From positions 1 through 5,291 of the forward strand of contig JAOUNV010000176.1 of NCBI GenBank assembly GCA_029880775.1: 5,291 nucleotides of DNA. Reading direction: 5' to 3'. Made by a program: the position numbers and the translations under genes. Every line of letters starts with the position of its first letter. Position 1 is the first letter of the stretch. The notes beneath the pieces are model-generated. The model saw only the letters and a list, made by a program, of their open reading frames with translations, made no database searches and was not told the origin of the DNA. Source of the stretch: Nitrospinota bacterium. GTDB taxonomy: Bacteria > Nitrospinota_A > UBA7883. Below, one piece after another: positions 1-5,291 of the stretch.

Positions 1-1123
1 CAAGCCCGGCGGCAAGCGTGAAGAACATGATAAAACCGAGAGCCGGATCACCACGCTCCCCTACAAAAGTGAGAAGCCCTAATACAAAAGGCCCAATACA
101 AGGCGCCGCGATGATCCCTGCGGTTAGCCCCATCAAAAACGCCCCGATAATCCCCTCCCGGTTCTCTCCGCCAATCTGGCTTAGGGATTCAGGCATCCGG
201 ATATCATAGTAGCCAAACATGGAAAGAGACAACGCCACCATGGCCGCCACCAGAAATAGAATCACCACCGGGCTCTGCATCATCGCCCCGAACAGGCTCC
301 CGGTCAACGCGGCCACCACTCCCAGCGAGGAATACATCGTGGTCATACCCAGAAAGTAGAATGCGGCCTTGACGGCCAGCCGGACCTTGTCCTTCTCCTC
401 TGTCCCGCCAAAGAAGGAGACAGTGATCGGTATCAGTGGGTATACGCATGGAGTCAGGTTTAAGGCCAGCCCCCCGAAAAAGATCAGCGCCAGTGTCAGC
501 AACATCCCCTTGCTTTGGATGTATCCACCAATATCGCCCATCCCAAGCCCTGGATCTGACGCGTCGCCAGCCGCTATGAGGCCCACCGCAGCCGTGTACA
601 CATCCTGGTTGGTATAATTGACCGCCGCTCCTTGCGGAACCACCTTTATGGGGATCTCCGCATTCAGAAACGCCGGGGCTATGCATGAGGACTCGTCGCA
701 CGCCTGGACCTGAAGTCGGGCAGTGACATTGTAATCACCCGGCGCTATCCCCTCCGGAACCGCGCCTGCCATGCTGACATAAAACTTCCCCTTGAAAGTG
801 GGGAGCGGATCTTCGGAAAACTCGAATTTCTCCATCACCGGCGCAGGATACCCCGCCCGACCGAAGGTTATGGAGCTCTTCGAATCCACGGAAAGCCGGG
901 TGGCCACCAGCCCTTCCATGTCTGGCTTGTCGGACTGGGTGTGCCAGCCATCCTTCACATTGACCTCGAAAACAGTCTGGAAGGAGCCGCCAGGCGGGTA
1001 AACGTCTTGCCCCGGAACAAACCGGAACTCGACAACGCTGGAGCTGCTCATGATCTGGGCGCCAGAGGGCGTTGCCACGGCTGCCAGTATGGCGAAAGTT
1101 ACTTTCAGGAATCTCTTATTCAT
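1..1123 (-). CDS. dsbD: Thiol:disulfide interchange protein DsbD-like, N-terminal part (cut by window edge)
   Basis: An open frame of 374 codons runs off the left edge. Residues 1-22 look like a signal peptide (basic MNKR, hydrophobic core, ATPSGAQ). Residues about 30-165 match the periplasmic alpha domain of DsbD, with a redox cysteine pair C142 and C147 in VQACDESSCIAP. From about 205 the frame becomes the CcdA-like membrane domain: helices near 207-237, 250-276 and 285-303, and another after 325. The two family cysteines of this domain are present, C226 in LNLTPCVYP and C342 in AAPCIGP. In known DsbD proteins these cysteines pass electrons from cytoplasmic thioredoxin to the alpha domain, which reduces periplasmic partners such as DsbC or the cytochrome c maturation thioredoxin. 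The usual C-terminal thioredoxin (gamma) domain should lie beyond base 1 and is not visible. The start at 1123 is secure because an in-frame TGA lies two codons upstream. No Shine-Dalgarno is evident. Confidence 0.9.
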   Translation of the reverse strand, partial: MNKRFLKVTFAILAAVATPSGAQIMSSSSVVEFRFVPGQDVYPPGGSFQTVFEVNVKDGWHTQSDKPDMEGLVATRLSVDSKSSITFGRAGYPAPVMEKFEFSEDPLPTFKGKFYVSMAGAVPEGIAPGDYNVTARLQVQACDESSCIAPAFLNAEIPIKVVPQGAAVNYTNQDVYTAAVGLIAAGDASDPGLGMGDIGGYIQSKGMLLTLALIFFGGLALNLTPCVYPLIPITVSFFGGTEEKDKVRLAVKAAFYFLGMTTMYSSLGVVAALTGSLFGAMMQSPVVILFLVAAMVALSLSMFGYYDIRMPESLSQIGGENREGIIGAFLMGLTAGIIAAPCIGPFVLGLLTFVGERGDPALGFIMFFTLAAGL

Positions 1124-1137
1124 ACGTCAATAGCGGT

Positions 1138-1146
1138 ATTATAACA
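1138..1146 (-). promoter_or_regulatory. Extended -10 promoter for dsbD
   Basis: Read on the minus strand this is TGTTATAAT, a perfect TGn-TATAAT extended -10 element. No good -35 hexamer is seen 16-18 bp upstream, which is usual for extended -10 promoters. Transcription would start near 1131, leaving a leader of only about 8 nt before the ATG at 1123. This is predicted from sequence only. Confidence 0.5.
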
Positions 1147-1235
1147 CTGGTTAGGCATGGCGCCGGACATAAACACGAAGATAAATTATGGCAAACCAGG
1201 GAAGGACATGGTATCTTTTTTTCCACGACAACGAG

Positions 1236-1267
1236 GCGCCGAAGGCACGGAGCGCCGAGGGCACGGA
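1236..1267. repeat. Two-copy 16-bp tandem repeat upstream of apt
   Basis: Two adjacent 16-bp units, 1236-1251 (GCGCCGAAGGCACGGA) and 1252-1267 (GCGCCGAGGGCACGGA), differ at one base. The sequence on both sides (ACGAG before, ACGG after) is compositionally similar, as if it were a degenerate longer array. The GGCACGGAG/CGAAGGCACG wording resembles simple GC-rich intergenic repeats that I recall from many environmental genomes. That resemblance is from memory and has not been searched. Confidence 0.7.
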
Positions 1268-1300
1268 ACGGATGCGGATTGTGACTCACGGCCTCCGGCC

Positions 1301-1309
1301 TGATATAAA
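1301..1309 (+). promoter_or_regulatory. Candidate extended -10 promoter for apt
   Basis: TGATATAAA fits the extended -10 form TGn-TATAAT with one mismatch. A weak -35-like TTGTGA lies at 1279-1284, but the 16-bp gap to the TG motif (19 bp to the hexamer) is not ideal. The start point would be near 1316, giving a leader of roughly 19 nt that includes the apt ribosome binding site. Confidence 0.4.
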
Positions 1310-1324
1310 CATAAAATCTTCACG

Positions 1325-1328
1325 GGAG
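1325..1328 (+). promoter_or_regulatory. Ribosome binding site that decides the apt start
   Basis: GGAG (within CACGGGAGAA) lies 6 nt before the ATG at 1335. It supports that ATG over the in-frame ATG at 1188, which has no comparable site at proper spacing (GGTTAGG and similar are too distant). Confidence 0.75.
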
Positions 1329-1334
1329 AAGCAA

Positions 1335-1871
1335 ATGCCTGAACATATAAAGAAATCGATAAGGGAAATACCCAACTTTCCCAAAGAAGGAATACTTTTC
1401 TATGATGTCACCACCCTCTTTGCCGATGCGGTGGCTTTCCGGCGAGCCATCGACATGCTGGTGTACCGATACATCGACAAAAAACCGGATATGTTTATCG
1501 GCGTGGAGGCCAGAGGTTTTCTGATCGCCTCCACTCTGGCATACGCGCTGGGGACTGGTGTGGCCATCATCCGCAAGCCGGGGAAGCTGCCCTATAAGAC
1601 ATACAAGGAATCGTATGATCTGGAATATGGGACGGATAGCATGGAAATGCACATAGACGCGGTGAAGCCTGGGCAAAATGTGGTGGTGGTGGATGACCTG
1701 TTGGCCACCGGGGGCACATTCGAGGCGGCGGCCAAGCTGGTGGAGCGGGCAGGGGCCACGGCCCAGGAGCTGGCTTGCATCGTGGAGCTGACTTTCCTGC
1801 CTGGCCGACAGAAACTTTCTAAATACTCCGTCCACTCCCTGGTCTCATACGCCAGTGAGGAAGTGAAGTAG
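1335..1871 (+). CDS. apt: Adenine phosphoribosyltransferase
   Basis: This 178-residue protein has the normal length for bacterial APRTase. The enzyme converts adenine plus PRPP to AMP and pyrophosphate in cytoplasmic purine salvage. Family landmarks are in the expected order: IPNFPKEGILFYDVTTL at 12-28, the GVEARGF segment at 56-62, RKPGKLPYKTY at 80-90, and the PRPP-binding signature VVVVDDLLATGGT at 116-128 with the paired acidic residues D120 and D121. The C-terminal part (ELACIVELTFLPGRQKL) also matches the family. The start is chosen from the GGAG site 6 nt upstream and the conserved N-terminus. The frame stays open upstream to 1188, but those 49 codons are repeat-derived and unlike any APRTase. 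It is the only plus-strand gene, divergent from dsbD and convergent with the deacetylase, so it is probably transcribed alone. No missing active-site residue is seen. Confidence 0.96.
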   Translation: MPEHIKKSIREIPNFPKEGILFYDVTTLFADAVAFRRAIDMLVYRYIDKKPDMFIGVEARGFLIASTLAYALGTGVAIIRKPGKLPYKTYKESYDLEYGTDSMEMHIDAVKPGQNVVVVDDLLATGGTFEAAAKLVERAGATAQELACIVELTFLPGRQKLSKYSVHSLVSYASEEVK

Positions 1872-1908
1872 TAACTTTGATTGCTATTTGAGTGGCTGGC
1901 CGCCCGTC

Positions 1909-1970
1909 AACCAGGCTAGCCTGCCAGCAGGCTGGCCTGTCAGCAGGCTGGCCTGTCAGCAGGCTGGGCC
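1909..1970. repeat. 16-bp-period tandem hairpin array
   Basis: About 3.9 units of CAGCAGGCTGGCCTGT are present: a degenerate copy at 1909-1924, identical copies at 1925-1940 and 1941-1956, and a partial copy at 1957-1970. The period encloses small hairpins, each a 5-6 bp stem with a 4-nt loop: AGCCTG/CAGGCT at 1918-1933 (loop CCAG), GCCTG/CAGGC at 1935-1948 (loop TCAG), and GCCTG/CAGGC at 1951-1964 (loop TCAG). A perfect 12-bp palindrome, CAGGCTAGCCTG, sits at 1912-1923. The array fills most of the convergent gap between apt and the deacetylase and enters the deacetylase 3' end. It could slow polymerase from either side, but there is no T-run, so I do not call it an intrinsic terminator. Confidence 0.85.
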
Positions 1971-3119
1971 CATACAGGCGGTGTGCGGTTTTTTGGCGTG
2001 TATCCCCATCTTCTGGCTACCTCGCAGAAGCCTGGTTACCGGAGTTGCCTTTACGCCCATAGCGCCCATCCTTGGGGCGAAGAGCTCCAGCGCCCGAATC
2101 GTCTCCGGATATGGATGGCCTATCCCCACTGCGGATCCGTTTTTCAGCGCCTTGGCCATCAGAAGCTCCAGCGCCTTTATGATCTTTCGCACATCTCTGT
2201 CGTTGTCCAGAAACACATCCCTTTTTGCGGCCGGGATCCCCATACGCCGCGCTGTTTTATAGGCCACGGAGTCGGCTGAGGTCCGCGAGTCAACAAAGAA
2301 CAGGCCCCTGGCCCGTATCTCCTTCATTACCGGGGCCATGCTCTCCACCCTCTCCGTCAGCAGCGACCCCATGTGGTTATTCACACCCACTGCTCCTGGA
2401 ATCCACTCAATGTCGCTGATAACCAGCTGTTGCAGCTGGGCCGCGTCGTGGGTGGAATAAAGGGCGCCCTGGCCGGGGTTGTTCCCTTTGGACTTCGGCT
2501 CCATCGGAAGATGCAACATCACAACATGTCCCTTCTCTCCGGCTAGCAAGGCCGCTTGGCGGGAGTGAGGCTGATGCGGAAGTATGGCCAGGGCGATGGG
2601 CAAGCCGATAGCAAGCAGCTGTTCCACGGCCCGCATGCTCTGGCCGATGTCGTCTATGATTATCGCCACTTGCGCCGGGGAGGAAAATCGCCGGTCAGGC
2701 TGGGGCGGTAGGCTGGCCAACATTTTATCTGGGCTGGCTTGAGGCTTTGAGCGGGCCCGTGATGGGACAGGCTTCACAGGCGCCGCCGTCGGCTCGGGAG
2801 GCGCCTTTTTCACGCTCACGACGGGAAGTTTACCTTTCAGGTCGATATGCGCCTTGGCATGCCGGGGAAGCGGTTCGGCTTTTTTGTGCGCAATGGGGGC
2901 CGCCGCGTCGCCGTAAACCGAAACGCTTGAGATCTCGGCTACATGGCTTCCCTGGAAATAATAGCCTCCAGCCACAACCCCCGCAGCGAAAATGACCAAA
3001 ACAATGGCGACAACCTTGGCGATCCGCGCCCGCCTTCTGGTCCACAGCTTCTTTAAGCTGAATACGGATTTTTTCTTGCTTCTCCGTCTTTTCTTTTTCG
3101 GGCCTCGGCCTTCAGCCAT
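1956..3119 (-). CDS. Divergent polysaccharide deacetylase (YibQ/DUF610-like), membrane-anchored
   Basis: The 387-residue protein begins with a very basic cytoplasmic tail (residues 1-34, KKKRRRSKKK), then one membrane anchor at about 35-55, and a proline- and alanine-rich linker to about 148. The periplasmic domain at about 150-367 matches the divergent polysaccharide deacetylase family. Visible motifs are VAIIIDDIG (151-159, D156/D157), HLPMEP (203-208), VNNHMGS (246-252, H249), FFVDSRT (274-280), FLDND (303-307) and GIGHPYPET (332-340, H335). Acidic and histidine residues are placed as in NodB-fold deacetylases, but the true substrate of this family is not firmly known; an envelope sugar polymer is the usual guess. 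The ATG at 3119 has GAGG 4 nt upstream and follows ctpA by 35 bp, so co-transcription is likely. The last residues (GPAC) and the stop codon come from the 16-bp hairpin array, and about 20 residues extend past the recognisable domain. Confidence 0.9.
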   Translation of the reverse strand: MAEGRGPKKKRRRSKKKSVFSLKKLWTRRRARIAKVVAIVLVIFAAGVVAGGYYFQGSHVAEISSVSVYGDAAAPIAHKKAEPLPRHAKAHIDLKGKLPVVSVKKAPPEPTAAPVKPVPSRARSKPQASPDKMLASLPPQPDRRFSSPAQVAIIIDDIGQSMRAVEQLLAIGLPIALAILPHQPHSRQAALLAGEKGHVVMLHLPMEPKSKGNNPGQGALYSTHDAAQLQQLVISDIEWIPGAVGVNNHMGSLLTERVESMAPVMKEIRARGLFFVDSRTSADSVAYKTARRMGIPAAKRDVFLDNDRDVRKIIKALELLMAKALKNGSAVGIGHPYPETIRALELFAPRMGAMGVKATPVTRLLRGSQKMGIHAKKPHTACMGPAC

Positions 3120-3154
3120 CGCGCCTCAATATACCCAGGTTATTCCACTGCTCC

Positions 3155-4543
3155 CTACAGCTTCCTGGTTTTTGCGGTGGTCACTTTCTTTCCCCTGATT
3201 TTATTGATCATTTCCCAGCTTTGGAGCACGCCGATGGCGCGTTGGAGCTGGTAATCCTTCTCCAGGTCCACTGCGGAAGGTTTTTTTGCTGACCCATTGG
3301 CTTCATCATCCCCAGTCTTGGTGGATTCCTTGCCGTTGCCCTGCTTCTTTTCCTCGCCATCGCCATCGCCATTGCCACCATTGACCTTGGCCTTGATCTT
3401 ATCCTTTACGGAAGGACCATTGTCCTTCTTCTCTGTCGCCAATTCAGGCGCCCTCTGCTCGATCACGATATCTGGGGCTATCCCCACGTTGTGTATCTGC
3501 CGACCAAGCGGGGTGTAATATTTGGCAGTGGTCAGCCGCAGTCCTGCGTTTTCTCTCAGAGGAATGATGGTTTGCACCGACCCCTTTCCAAAGGTCTGAG
3601 TCCCCACCACCAAGGCTCTTTTCAGATCCTGCATAGCTCCGGCCACGATCTCCGAAGCGGAAGCGGAGCCCTTGTTCACCAGCACCACCATGGGGTAGTC
3701 GTTATCGCTGATATTTCTTTCGGCAGTGAATTCCATATTCTGATTCGGCATCCTCCCACGGGTGTAGACGATCATCTCTCCCTTATCCAGGAACAACTCC
3801 GACACCGCCACCGCCTGATTGAGCAATCCACCCGGATCGTTGCGCAGGTCCAGGACAAAGCCCTTGAATCCTTGGGCCCTCATGGTATTGATAGCACTTT
3901 CCAGATCGTTGGCGGTATCCTTGCTAAAGCTTCGCACCTTGGCATAGGCCCATCCATCCGGCAGCATCTCGTATTTCACAGAGGTAACGTGGATCACAGC
4001 CCGCTTGATGGTGAAATCCTTCGGCCTGTCGAACCCTTCCCGAACGATGGTTATCACCACCTCGGTTCCCTTTTTGCCGCGCATCTTTCGCACTGCGTCC
4101 ATCAGGCTCATGTCGAAAGTCGACTCCCCGTCCACTTGCACGATCCGGTCCCCGGCCTGAATGCCAGCTTCCCAGGCGGGCGTATCCTCAATCGGCGCCA
4201 CCACAGTTAACAAGTCGTCCCGGATGGTGATCTCTATCCCGATCCCGCCGAACTCCCCCTCGGTCTCCACCTGCATTTCCTTGTACATCGTCGGAGTCAT
4301 GTAGCTGGAATGGGCGTCCAGGCTCCTTAGCATCCCCTTAATGGCGCCTTCCACCAGCTTGGTCGGCTCCACGGTCTCCACATAATTCTGCTCCACCAAC
4401 GACAGGATGTTGGCGAAGGTCTCCAGATTGTCATAGGTCTTCACATCAGCCATGACATTGTTGGACCGGGCCACCAGGGCCATTACTACAAGGCCTGCGA
4501 AAAACGCCCCCGACAGGGCCACCAAGGAATACTTTCGAGACAT
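3155..4543 (-). CDS. ctpA: S41 family C-terminal processing peptidase (CtpA/Prc type)
   Basis: The 462-residue protease is exported or membrane-anchored, with a hydrophobic segment at about 6-25 after MSRKY. Residues about 38-95 form the N-terminal helical region (LVEQNYVETVE, MLRSLDAHSSYM). The PDZ domain spans about 97-175 with the GEFGGIGIE entry and AGIQAGDRIVQVDG loop. The S41 core follows, with FVLDLRNDPGGLL at 229-241. By alignment with E. coli Prc (Ser452, Lys477, Gln481) the catalytic residues are S295 in GSASASEI, K320 in TFGKGSVQ and Q324. The family trims C-termini of periplasmic proteins and in several bacteria controls murein hydrolases. A hydrophilic stretch at about 370-425 rich in G, K, D, E and N separates the core from a C-terminal DYQLQRAIGVL helix typical of the family. 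The start at 4543 has AGAGGA (4550-4555) 6 nt upstream. It lies 50 bp after the transketolase and 35 bp before the deacetylase, and is probably co-transcribed with both. Confidence 0.95.
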   Translation of the reverse strand: MSRKYSLVALSGAFFAGLVVMALVARSNNVMADVKTYDNLETFANILSLVEQNYVETVEPTKLVEGAIKGMLRSLDAHSSYMTPTMYKEMQVETEGEFGGIGIEITIRDDLLTVVAPIEDTPAWEAGIQAGDRIVQVDGESTFDMSLMDAVRKMRGKKGTEVVITIVREGFDRPKDFTIKRAVIHVTSVKYEMLPDGWAYAKVRSFSKDTANDLESAINTMRAQGFKGFVLDLRNDPGGLLNQAVAVSELFLDKGEMIVYTRGRMPNQNMEFTAERNISDNDYPMVVLVNKGSASASEIVAGAMQDLKRALVVGTQTFGKGSVQTIIPLRENAGLRLTTAKYYTPLGRQIHNVGIAPDIVIEQRAPELATEKKDNGPSVKDKIKAKVNGGNGDGDGEEKKQGNGKESTKTGDDEANGSAKKPSAVDLEKDYQLQRAIGVLQSWEMINKIRGKKVTTAKTRKL

Positions 4544-4549
4544 TTGAAA

Positions 4550-4555
4550 TCCTCT
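4550..4555 (-). promoter_or_regulatory. Ribosome binding site of ctpA
   Basis: Read on the minus strand this is AGAGGA, 6 nt before the ATG at 4543. It fixes the start of the protease in front of its hydrophobic export segment. Confidence 0.8.
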
Positions 4556-4593
4556 AATATTTTTTTTATGTATGGGCCGCTTCAGTTATCAGC

Positions 4594-5291
4594 TCACCCG
4601 GTCATTACAGTCTTCGCCTGGCCAGCCACAGGCTCTTTTTTCATTCCGATGGCCTTGCGCGCCGCTTCCACCACCGCCTCGGTGTTCATGCCAAACAGGT
4701 TCAACAGCTCCTCCGGGGCGCCGGACGACCCCACCGCGGCCCTCATCCCGACACGGATGACAGGGACAGGCTCTGTCTCCGACACCACCTCCGCCACCGC
4801 AGAGCCAAGCCCACCGATTATGGAATGTTCTTCCGCAGTGACTATGGCGCCAGTTTCCCGCGCCATGGAGACTATCATCTCCATGTCTATCGGCTTTATG
4901 GATGACATATTTACAACGGCGACCGATACGCCTTCCCCGGAAAGCGCCTCGGCGGCTTCCAACGCTTTGCTGACCATTATGCCGCAGGCGATAATCGCCA
5001 CATCCGTCCCCTCGCGCAACTGCGTGGCCTTGCCGGGTGTGAACTCCATATCCTCGCCGTATATCACAGGGAACTTATCCCTGGCGGTGCGGATGTAGAA
5101 TGGACCAGATAGCTGGGCCGCTTTCCGAACCGCCGCTGCGGTCTCGTGGGCGTCGGCTGGGACAATCACAGTAATGTTGGGCATAACCCTCATCAGGGCT
5201 ATATCCTCCAGCGCCTGGTGAGTGGGCCCATCCTCCCCCACGGTAATACCGCCATGGGAGGCGACGATCTTTACGTTCATTTTTCCCATAC
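4594..5291 (-). CDS. Transketolase, C-terminal subunit (5' end cut by window edge)
   Basis: This is the C-terminal 231 residues of a split-type transketolase. The frame is open to the right edge and the first in-window ATG (5289) falls inside the conserved pyrimidine-binding domain, so it is not the start. A complete subunit is usually a little over 300 residues, so roughly 80 are missing. SHGGITVGEDGPTHQALEDIALMR (about 11-34 of the visible part) is the transketolase signature that helps bind thiamine diphosphate across the dimer. VPADAHET, YIRTARDKFP and the C-terminal domain AEEHSIIGGLGSAVAE (152-167) follow. With its N-terminal partner, expected just upstream, it would transfer two-carbon ketol units in the non-oxidative pentose phosphate or Calvin pathway. 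DXS is less likely because of the short length and the HSIIGGLGSA form. A second in-frame TGA follows four codons after the stop. The gene leads into ctpA after 50 bp. Confidence 0.93.
   Translation of the reverse strand, partial: MGKMNVKIVASHGGITVGEDGPTHQALEDIALMRVMPNITVIVPADAHETAAAVRKAAQLSGPFYIRTARDKFPVIYGEDMEFTPGKATQLREGTDVAIIACGIMVSKALEAAEALSGEGVSVAVVNMSSIKPIDMEMIVSMARETGAIVTAEEHSIIGGLGSAVAEVVSETEPVPVIRVGMRAAVGSSGAPEELLNLFGMNTEAVVEAARKAIGMKKEPVAGQAKTVMTG

Larger units (their letters stand above)
1124..1334. other. Divergent intergenic region between dsbD and apt
   Basis: These 211 bp separate two divergent genes and hold no gene I can support. They contain the extended -10 box for dsbD, a candidate extended -10 box for apt, a two-copy 16-bp tandem repeat, and a pair of imperfect 18-bp direct repeats (1162-1179 and 1298-1315, 14 of 18 identical) of the form GCCxGAyATAAACA. 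Part of the region is open in the apt frame from an ATG at 1188. Its translation is arginine-rich and overlaps the repeat, and it looks like non-coding sequence. Confidence 0.7.

Noticed and set aside
204..701. A 165-codon minus-strand open frame
   Set aside because: It lies in another frame of the dsbD-like gene, which has a continuous frame with recognisable domains and cysteines across the same bases.
1188..1334. A 49-codon N-terminal extension of apt from the ATG at 1188
   Set aside because: It translates through the tandem repeat and the candidate promoter and does not resemble APRTase. The ATG at 1335 has a proper GGAG site and gives the normal family length.
1320..1835. A 171-codon minus-strand open frame opposite apt
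   Set aside because: It is the antisense shadow of apt, whose PRPP-binding motif and other family motifs are intact on the plus strand.
1909..1970. A short CRISPR array
   Set aside because: The units are contiguous with no unique spacers, the period is only 16 bp, and no cas gene is present.
3491..4210. A 239-codon plus-strand open frame, histidine-rich
   Set aside because: It is antisense to the S41 protease core, and its composition is what reverse reading of that gene gives. No ribosome site or known domain is seen.
4560..4567. A run of eight T as a possible intrinsic terminator between transketolase and ctpA
   Set aside because: The T-run is on the plus strand, whereas both genes are read from the minus strand where it is an A-run. 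No stable GC-rich stem adjoins it.
4544..5098. A 184-codon plus-strand open frame starting in the ctpA-transketolase gap
   Set aside because: It is antisense to the transketolase, with serine/threonine/alanine-rich low-information sequence and no recognisable domain.

Overview
The window is ordinary bacterial chromosome from a Gram-negative organism with moderately high GC. It carries a DsbD-type periplasmic thiol reductase, a CtpA-type periplasmic processing protease and a YibQ-type envelope polysaccharide deacetylase homologue, all of which imply a periplasm and an outer membrane. The lineage cannot be fixed from the sequence. The gene set and the split transketolase would fit a deltaproteobacterial or Nitrospinota-like group, but that is only an impression. 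I see no tRNA, rRNA, CRISPR array, transposase or phage gene.

Layout: (1) bases 1-1123, minus strand: N-terminal 374 codons of a DsbD-like protein, cut by the left edge before its expected thioredoxin domain. (2) 1124-1334: divergent promoter region with two plausible extended -10 promoters facing away from each other and a short tandem 16-bp repeat. (3) 1335-1871, plus strand: complete adenine phosphoribosyltransferase (apt). (4) 1872-1955: convergent gap filled mostly by a 16-bp-period array of small hairpins, which runs into the end of the next gene. (5) 4594-5291, 3155-4543 and 1956-3119, all minus strand and read in that order: the C-terminal part of a split transketolase (cut by the right edge), an S41 C-terminal processing protease, and a divergent polysaccharide deacetylase. 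The gaps of 50 and 35 bp suggest one transcription unit.

How they work together: ctpA and the YibQ-like gene are a recurrent cell-envelope pair, often near envC/ftsEX-type murein hydrolase activators in other bacteria. Here the gene directly upstream is a transketolase half instead. DsbD moves reducing power from cytoplasmic thioredoxin across the inner membrane. Apt is an unrelated purine-salvage enzyme and the only plus-strand gene. It has repeat-like DNA on both sides.

I found no convincing undescribed system. The most noteworthy items are the hairpin repeat array that supplies the stop codon and last residues of the deacetylase, the degenerate repeat upstream of apt, and the near-leaderless start predicted for dsbD.
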